A stretch of 64,000 nt of DNA from Neogemmobacter tilapiae (GTDB taxonomy: Bacteria > Pseudomonadota > Alphaproteobacteria > Rhodobacterales > Rhodobacteraceae): assembly GCF_014652215.1 (NCBI RefSeq), contig NZ_BMYJ01000002.1:62001-126000 (forward strand), written 5' to 3'. The translations under genes and the position numbers were made by a program. Positions within the stretch are counted from its first letter, which is position 1. Each line of letters begins with the position of its first letter. Positions 58,806 to 64,000 of the stretch are shown here, piece after piece. The notes beneath the pieces are model-generated. The model worked only from the letters and a program-made list of their open reading frames with translations. It did not search any database and had not been told where the DNA came from.

Positions 58806-60059
58806 GTGAGAACGGGCACGATCATCTCTGCCTCGGGTCACGTCGGGCTGATCCTTTGGGTTCTGCTGGGCGACTGGCTGTTCACCGCGCATGAGCCGGT
58901 GGAGATTCAGATGACCGATGTTTCGGTCATGTCGTCCGAGGAATTCGCGGCGCTGACCGCAGGCGACCAACCTGCCGCCCCCGCGACCGAGGTGGAAACG
59001 CCCACGCAGCCGCCGGTGGATGAGCCGCCGCCAACGCCGAAACCCCAGCCCGAGCCGCAACCCGAAGTGCCGCCCGCCGTCCTGCCCGAACCGCGCCGCG
59101 ATCCTGAGCCGGTGCCCGAGGATCTGCCCGAACCCGACTCAGTGCCGGAACCCGAGCCTCTGCCCGACCCCGTTCCAGAAACCTCCACCGAACCGGAACC
59201 CGTGGTTCCCGGCCCGGTGACGGATGCGCCGGTGAATGACAATGTTAACCCAGAAATCGTGCTGGATTCGGTGGCCCCGGTGAACCCCGACGTTCGCCCC
59301 AAACCCAAGCCTTCACAGGTCGTCTCGCCCGAGGTTGTCGACGCGCCGGAAGAAGCCGCCGATGATGCCGCCACGCCGACGCCCGCCGTCAGCGAAGAGG
59401 TCGTGCCCGAAGAGCCGCCCGTCGAGGAGCCCCCGGAAGAGGTCGCCCCGGAAGACACCGGCGAGACCAATCTAACCGAAGCCAATCAGGACGACGTGGC
59501 CTCCACCCTCGCCCCCACCGCCAGCGGTCGCCCGCCTCGGCGGCCCGAACGGACAACCCCCACGGAACAGCCCGAGGAACCGACGGAACAGCCCGCGACG
59601 GAAGAACCAGCCACCGAACAACCCGCCACCGAAACTCCGGCGACCGACCCCGGCACGGAAGAACCGACCGAAGACCCCTTGGCCGACATTCTGGCCGATG
59701 TGCAGGAAGCGGGCAGCCGGACCGGGTTGGCAGGTAGCCCCATGTCTTTCAATGAGATTGACGCATTGCGGTCTGCTTTGAACGGTTGCTGGAAAATCGG
59801 CGCTGTTTCGACCGCCGCCGGGCGCACGAAAATCACGGTCTGGCTAGACCTTGACCCTGCTGGTCGTCCGGTTCCTGGCAGCCTAGTTCTGAAAAGCTAT
59901 ACTGACGGTGATGCCGCCTCGGCCCAGATCATGTTTGAAACGGCACGCCGGGCCATTGCGCTATGTGTTAAAAATGGCCTGCCCTTGCCGCCCGACAAAT
60001 ATGAAACTTGGCGCGAGTTGGAACTGAATTTCGACGCCAGCCAAGTGCTGCTGCGATAA
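58806..60059 (+). CDS. tolA: Tol-Pal system protein TolA (divergent, Pro/Glu-rich)
   Basis: 417 residues. N-terminal membrane anchor ([20 protein letters not shown], 6-25), then roughly 270 residues very rich in Pro, Glu, Thr and Val ([20 protein letters not shown] type), then a C-terminal globular domain (about 305-417; [33 protein letters not shown]). It replaces the Ala/Lys/Glu helical arm of enterobacterial TolA with an extended polyproline-like one. GTG start at 58806. Reaches from the inner membrane to Pal. Confidence 0.88.
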   Translation: MRTGTIISASGHVGLILWVLLGDWLFTAHEPVEIQMTDVSVMSSEEFAALTAGDQPAAPATEVETPTQPPVDEPPPTPKPQPEPQPEVPPAVLPEPRRDPEPVPEDLPEPDSVPEPEPLPDPVPETSTEPEPVVPGPVTDAPVNDNVNPEIVLDSVAPVNPDVRPKPKPSQVVSPEVVDAPEEAADDAATPTPAVSEEVVPEEPPVEEPPEEVAPEDTGETNLTEANQDDVASTLAPTASGRPPRRPERTTPTEQPEEPTEQPATEEPATEQPATETPATDPGTEEPTEDPLADILADVQEAGSRTGLAGSPMSFNEIDALRSALNGCWKIGAVSTAAGRTKITVWLDLDPAGRPVPGSLVLKSYTDGDAASAQIMFETARRAIALCVKNGLPLPPDKYETWRELELNFDASQVLLR

Positions 60060-60103
60060 CCCGATGCCCCCGAGAAAACCAAAAGAAAGCAGACGAGGAC
60101 AGC

Positions 60104-61432
60104 ATGAACAGATTGACCCGCATCGCCGCCCTGCTGGCTCTTGCCGTCAGTGGGCTGGCCAGCACTTTAGCCCCCGTACAGGCCCGCATTTCGATTGACC
60201 TGAATGCCCCGACCCCCGAACCCATGCCCATCGCCTTGCCGATGTTCCTCGCCGAAAACGGCGAAGCGCAGCAATATGCCCAAGCACTGACGCAGGTCAT
60301 CCAAGCCGATCTCGAAGGCACCGGCTTTTTCCGCGCCATCCCTGAAAACGCCCATATCAGCCGCATCAGCAACTTTGACGCCCCTGTCGCCTATGCCGAT
60401 TGGCAGGCGATCAATGCCCAAGCCCTGATCGTCGGGTCCGTCAACGCCAGCGGCGGGCAGGTCGTCGTCAAATTCCGCCTGTTCGACGTCTTTTCCGGCG
60501 AGCCCTTTGGTGAAGGCCTGCAATTTGCCGGCACCACCGATGGCTGGCGGCGCATGGCGCATAAGGTGGCGGATGCCGTCTACAGCCGCATCACCGGCGA
60601 GGGCGGTTACTTTGACAGCCGCGTCGTCTTTGTCTCGGAAACCGGGCCGAAAGATCAGCGCCAGAAACGCCTTGCGGTGATGGATCAGGACGGCGCGAAT
60701 GTCGCCTATCTGACCGATTCCTCCTCCATCGTTCTGGCCCCCCGCTTTTCGCCCCAGGGCGACCGGATCCTCTTCACCAGCTATTCCAGCGGTTTCCCTT
60801 CCATCTATCTGATGGATGTGGGTTCACTGCAAATGCGCTCTTTGGGTGAACAGCCCGGCACCATGACCTTTGCCCCCCGCTTTGCCCCCGATGGCCAGCG
60901 CATCGTCTTTAGCCTTGAACGCGGTGGCAACACTGACATCTACGCCCTCGACACGGGCAGCGGACAGTTGTCGCAACTGACCAACTCCCCCGCCATCGAA
61001 ACCGCCCCCAGCTATTCGCCCGACGGCAGCCAGATCGTCTTTGAAAGCGACCGTTCGGGCAACCAGCAGCTTTATGTGATGAGCGCGGGCGGCGGTGAAC
61101 CGGTGCGCGTCTCAAACGGCGAAGGCCGCTATGGCACCCCGGTTTGGTCGCCGCGCGGCGATTACATCGCCTTTACCAAACAGAATGCAGGCCGCTTCCA
61201 CATCGGCGTCATGCGCACGGATGGCAGCGAAGAACGCCTGCTGACCGCCTCTTATCTGGACGAAGGCCCGACCTGGGCCCCGAACGGTCGCGTGTTGATG
61301 TTCACGCGCCAAGGGGCGGGGGCAGGCGGGCAGCCCGCGCTGTTCAGCGTCGACATCACCGGGCGCAACCTGAAACAGGTGCCTACCGAAACCAGCGCCT
61401 CCGACCCCGCTTGGTCGCCGCTGCTGCCGTAA
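60104..61432 (+). CDS. tolB: Tol-Pal system protein TolB
   Basis: 442 residues. Signal peptide (about 1-26, ending PVQA-RIS). The N-terminal domain is followed by a six-bladed beta-propeller with repeated WSPRG/FSPQGD-type motifs ([40 protein letters not shown]). Periplasmic; binds Pal and TolA. The ATG at 60104 opens the signal; the upstream reading frame overlaps tolA only by chance. A hairpin and 97 nt separate it from pal. Confidence 0.95.
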   Translation: MNRLTRIAALLALAVSGLASTLAPVQARISIDLNAPTPEPMPIALPMFLAENGEAQQYAQALTQVIQADLEGTGFFRAIPENAHISRISNFDAPVAYADWQAINAQALIVGSVNASGGQVVVKFRLFDVFSGEPFGEGLQFAGTTDGWRRMAHKVADAVYSRITGEGGYFDSRVVFVSETGPKDQRQKRLAVMDQDGANVAYLTDSSSIVLAPRFSPQGDRILFTSYSSGFPSIYLMDVGSLQMRSLGEQPGTMTFAPRFAPDGQRIVFSLERGGNTDIYALDTGSGQLSQLTNSPAIETAPSYSPDGSQIVFESDRSGNQQLYVMSAGGGEPVRVSNGEGRYGTPVWSPRGDYIAFTKQNAGRFHIGVMRTDGSEERLLTASYLDEGPTWAPNGRVLMFTRQGAGAGGQPALFSVDITGRNLKQVPTETSASDPAWSPLLP

Positions 61433-61443
61433 GAAAGCGTGAT

Positions 61444-61469
61444 GACGCGCCCGATTCCCAGGGCGCGTC
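61444..61469 (+). terminator. Intercistronic hairpin between tolB and pal
   Basis: GACGCGCCC / GGGCGCGTC, perfect 9-bp stem, 8-nt loop, 11 nt past the tolB stop. No U-run, so more likely to protect the upstream message or partly attenuate than to end transcription. Confidence 0.5.
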
Positions 61470-61529
61470 AAAGCTGGTAAACAAGATGCAAGAACCGGGT
61501 GACCGGGCCAAAGAACAAAGGAAAAGGCG

Positions 61530-62060
61530 ATGAGCATCACTACAAAAGGCCTTTTGCTGCTGGCGGCATTGACGCTTGCGGCTTGTAACAATCCCAACCG
61601 CTATGGCGCGGGCGGGGCCGGTCCCGGCGGCGTTGGCGGCCCGGGGCAGGGCGGCATCGGTTCGGGCGCTTTGGGCGATCCGAACAACCCCACCTCGGTC
61701 GCCTATTTCAACCAAAAGGTCGGCGACCGCGTCTTCTTTCTGGTCGATCAGTCCACCCTTTCCGATCAGGCCCGCGTAACGCTGCAAGGTCAGGCCCAAT
61801 GGCTGATGGCCAACCCCGGCTATGCCATCATCATTGAAGGCCATGCCGACGAACAGGGCACCCGCGAATACAACATCGCGCTGGGCGCGCGCCGCGCCAG
61901 CGCCGTGCAGAACTTCCTTATCTCGCAAGGCATCCCCGCCAACCGGATGCGCACCATCTCCTATGGCAAGGAACGTCCGATTGCCGTCTGTTCGACCGAG
62001 GATTGCTTCTCGCAGAACCGTCGTTCGGTGACGGTGCTGTCGGCTGGCTCGGGGGTCTGA
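61530..62060 (+). CDS. pal: Peptidoglycan-associated lipoprotein Pal
   Basis: 176 residues. Lipobox LAAC (Cys19), Gly-rich linker (30-50), then an OmpA-like domain with peptidoglycan-binding GHADEQGTREYNIALGARRA (about 110-129) and ANRMRTISYGKERPI. Outer-membrane lipoprotein that ties the membrane to the cell wall and works with TolB/TolA. Strong ribosome-binding site (AAAGGAAAAGG) upstream of the ATG. Confidence 0.96.
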   Translation: MSITTKGLLLLAALTLAACNNPNRYGAGGAGPGGVGGPGQGGIGSGALGDPNNPTSVAYFNQKVGDRVFFLVDQSTLSDQARVTLQGQAQWLMANPGYAIIIEGHADEQGTREYNIALGARRASAVQNFLISQGIPANRMRTISYGKERPIAVCSTEDCFSQNRRSVTVLSAGSGV

Positions 62061-62062
62061 CC

Positions 62063-62887
62063 ATGATGCGTGGTCTTGCTCTTGGGGTCATGCTGGCCCT
62101 GCTGCCGGGGTTGGCCCCGGCGCAGGACCGGGCGCAGACACTGGCCGACATCCGGGCGGAAATCGGTGCCCTTTCGGCCCAGTTCAACGCGCTGAAACAG
62201 GAACTGGTGGCCTCGGGCGGGATCAACACCGGCATCGCCGGCGGCGATGCCCTGCAACGCCTGGACGCGATCGAGGCGGCCTTGTCCCGCCTGACCGCGC
62301 AGACGGAACAGGTTCAGATCAAGGTCAACAAGGTGGCCTCGGACGGCACCCTGCGCTTGGGCGATCTGGAAATCCGAGTGTGTGAGCTGACCGAAGGCTG
62401 CGACATCATGAACCTGCCGCCGACCGCACCCTTGGGCGGCGACGGTGGAACCGCAACACCCACGACGCCGACTGAAACGACCAGCAGCGGCGGGCCGGAA
62501 CTCGCCGTGGCGGAGAAAGCCGATTTTGACCGGGCCAAGGAGGTGCTCGCCTCCGGTGACTTTCGCACCGCCGCGGACCTCTTTCAGACCTATGCCCAGA
62601 CCTATCAAGGTGGGCCCCTAAGCCAAGAGGCGCATCTTCTGCGCGGCGACGCACTGGCGCAACTGGGCGAAACCGGCAACGCTGCCCGCGCCTATCTTGA
62701 GGCGTTTTCCGGCACGCCGAACGGCGCTTTGGCCGGGCAGGCCCTGCTGAAACTGGGTCAGTCCTTGGGTCAATTGCAGCAAATCCCCGATGCCTGCATC
62801 ACCTTAGCCGAGGTAGGCACCCGCTTTCCCGGCACCGCCGATGCCACGGCGGCACAGGGGGCGATGGCCCAACTGGGTTGCCAGTGA
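62063..62887 (+). CDS. cpoB: Cell division coordinator CpoB (YbgF)
   Basis: 274 residues. Signal peptide to about residue 20 (APAQ-DRA), an N-terminal coiled coil (about 22-100; LADIRAEIGALSAQFNALKQ, LDAIEAALSRLTAQTEQVQI), a Thr/Gly linker, and C-terminal TPR repeats (about 155-274; FDRAKEVLASGDFRTAADLF). Coordinates peptidoglycan synthesis with outer-membrane constriction. ATG at 62063, 2 nt after pal. Overlaps tilS by 4 nt. Confidence 0.92.
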   Translation: MMRGLALGVMLALLPGLAPAQDRAQTLADIRAEIGALSAQFNALKQELVASGGINTGIAGGDALQRLDAIEAALSRLTAQTEQVQIKVNKVASDGTLRLGDLEIRVCELTEGCDIMNLPPTAPLGGDGGTATPTTPTETTSSGGPELAVAEKADFDRAKEVLASGDFRTAADLFQTYAQTYQGGPLSQEAHLLRGDALAQLGETGNAARAYLEAFSGTPNGALAGQALLKLGQSLGQLQQIPDACITLAEVGTRFPGTADATAAQGAMAQLGCQ

Positions 62888-64000
62888 CCAAGGCCGGGCT
62901 TCTGGCCCTGATGGGCCAAGCCTTGCACGACTTTGACGGACCGCTGGGCGTGGCGGTTTCAGGCGGCGGGGATAGTCTCGCCGCCTTGTCTTTGGCAGCG
63001 GCCAGCGCACCGCAAAGATTGCAAGCCGCCACTGTTGACCACCGCCTGCGCGCCGAATCCGCCGCCGAGGCCGCCCGTGTTGGGGAAATCTGCGCCCAGC
63101 TTTCCATCCCGCATCAGGTGCTGGTCTGGCATCACCAGACCGTCACCGGCAACCTTCAGGATCAGGCCCGTCAGGCGCGCTATGACCTTCTGGCCGAATG
63201 GGCGCAGGGCAGGGGGCTGCAAGCCGTCCTGCTGGGCCACACCGCCGAGGATCAGGCCGAATGCCTGCTGATGGGGCTGGCCCGCGCCGCGGGGCTCGAT
63301 GGTCTCGCAGGCATGCGCCCCCGCTTCCAGCACAACAGCGTCACCTTCCTGCGCCCCCTCCTGACCGCCCGCCGCGCCGATCTGCGCCAGTATCTGACTG
63401 GGCAAGGGTTGGCTTGGATCGACGATCCCTCCAACGACGATGACCGTTTCACCCGCGTCCGCTTTCGCAAGGCGATGGCAGCTCTAGCCCCCTTGGGCCT
63501 CACCGTCGAAACCCTCGCCGCTTCCGCCCAGCATCTGGCACAGGCCCGCCAAGCCATGGATCAAAGCCTGCAACAAGCCTTTCGTAAGATCGGTCGCGAG
63601 CAGGCGGGTGCGCTTTTTCTTGACCACGCGGGCCTTGCCAAACTTCCGCCCGAACTCCAGCGCCGCATGATCGCCGCCGCCTTGCGCTGGATCAGCGGCA
63701 CCCCCCACGGCCCCCGTGGTCCCGCCCTGGCCCGCGCCCTGCAATCCGTTCTGGCAGGCCGCGACGCCACCCTGCACGGCGCGCGTCTGCGGCCCCGCCG
63801 TGACCAAATCCAGATTACCCGCGAATCCAAGGCCATTGCCCATCACCAAACTCCCACCGGTCAGCTTTGGGATCATCGTTGGCACCTGACCGGCCCCCAC
63901 GCCCCCGACCTCCACCTTGCCGCCTTGGGCGCTGACGGCCTTCGCCTCTGCCCTGAATGGCGGGACTTGGGCCTTGCGCGTGAGGTGCTGATCGTCCTGC
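62884..64000 (+). CDS. tilS: tRNA(Ile)-lysidine synthetase, 5' part only
   Basis: The first 372 residues are visible; the gene runs off the window. ATP-dependent enzyme that converts C34 of tRNA-Ile(CAU) to lysidine. P-loop SGGGDS (26-31) is the PP-loop signature with Gly in place of the common Val/Ser. Downstream LGHTAEDQAECLLMGLARAA and DDPSNDDDRFTRVRFR are TilS-typical. GTG start at 62884, overlapping the cpoB stop (GTGA). Position after cpoB is conserved in Rhodobacterales, often followed by ftsH. Confidence 0.93.
   Translation, partial: MTKAGLLALMGQALHDFDGPLGVAVSGGGDSLAALSLAAASAPQRLQAATVDHRLRAESAAEAARVGEICAQLSIPHQVLVWHHQTVTGNLQDQARQARYDLLAEWAQGRGLQAVLLGHTAEDQAECLLMGLARAAGLDGLAGMRPRFQHNSVTFLRPLLTARRADLRQYLTGQGLAWIDDPSNDDDRFTRVRFRKAMAALAPLGLTVETLAASAQHLAQARQAMDQSLQQAFRKIGREQAGALFLDHAGLAKLPPELQRRMIAAALRWISGTPHGPRGPALARALQSVLAGRDATLHGARLRPRRDQIQITRESKAIAHHQTPTGQLWDHRWHLTGPHAPDLHLAALGADGLRLCPEWRDLGLAREVLIVL

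Overview
The window reads as a contiguous chromosomal segment of a GC-rich alphaproteobacterium, almost certainly of the order Rhodobacterales (Rhodobacter/Gemmobacter-like; the genus cannot be fixed from this sequence). Grounds: a SAM/SAH-type riboswitch in front of metK, a class known from this order; an Irr regulator plus a perfect Irr-type operator in front of a membrane-bound ferritin; a fused ATP sulfurylase/APS kinase; and the alphaproteobacterial gene orders irr-fabA-fabB-fabI, miaB-phoH-ybeY-corC-lnt-metK and tolQRAB-pal-cpoB-tilS. No integrase, transposase, CRISPR array or phage module was seen.

Layout. 1-2.8 kb: end of a Mrp/Mnh Na+/H+ antiporter operon (mnhCDEFG). 3.3-6.7 kb: leuB, a DUF2167 membrane protein, a DMT exporter and tRNA-Pro(CGG). 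6.8-9.1 kb: cytochrome c'/c-556, two tandem I78 inhibitor-like genes and class III alcohol dehydrogenase. 9.2-13 kb: a ClpP-like protease, a NYN-LOTUS protein, a TetR regulator, Irr-box-controlled mbfA, yaiI and ydcH. 13-18.5 kb: hsp20 behind a sigma-32-type promoter, DUF1150, a glycosyltransferase, sat/cysC, trxB and an Lrp regulator. 18.5-23.5 kb: a gene-poor stretch with a probable small gene, the lgt-midA-pgeF operon, ubiK, and DUF952-pyrD. 23.7-30.3 kb: a periplasmic 5'-nucleotidase, a secreted S8 protease with P and RTX domains, a lone RAM-domain protein, a RecD-like helicase, a cold-shock gene and a degenerate receiver protein. 30.4-38.3 kb: GMC oxidoreductase, SelW-like and lipocalin genes, M3 peptidase, two MerR regulators, two PaaI thioesterases, a frameshifted MATE exporter and tRNA-Gly(TCC). 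38.4-41.8 kb: DUF2158, a Tat-exported dioxygenase-like protein and two paralogous RTX proteins. 41.9-46.8 kb: GNAT, fabI, fabB, a truncated haemoglobin/monooxygenase cassette with its HxlR regulator, fabA and irr. 46.8-55.5 kb: a GT-like gene, miaB, a novel pair of secreted proteins, phoH, ybeY, corC, lnt, riboswitch and metK. 55.6-64 kb: an unknown gene, a phosphotransferase, ybgC, tolQRAB, pal, cpoB and the start of tilS.

Functional links. Irr (46.3 kb) is the likely repressor acting on the palindrome at mbfA (11.3 kb). Two promoters with the same CTTG-N-CCCCATAT architecture and identical 15-nt spacing precede hsp20 and the cold-shock gene. Envelope genes dominate: lgt and lnt for lipoproteins, tol-pal-cpoB for envelope constriction, fabA/B/I for unsaturated fatty acids. 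The accessory material is patchy: RTX proteins, the trHb-ABM-HxlR cassette inside the fab cluster, and a paralogous secreted pair between miaB and phoH. That secreted pair and the tandem RTX pair are the best candidates for undescribed biology.
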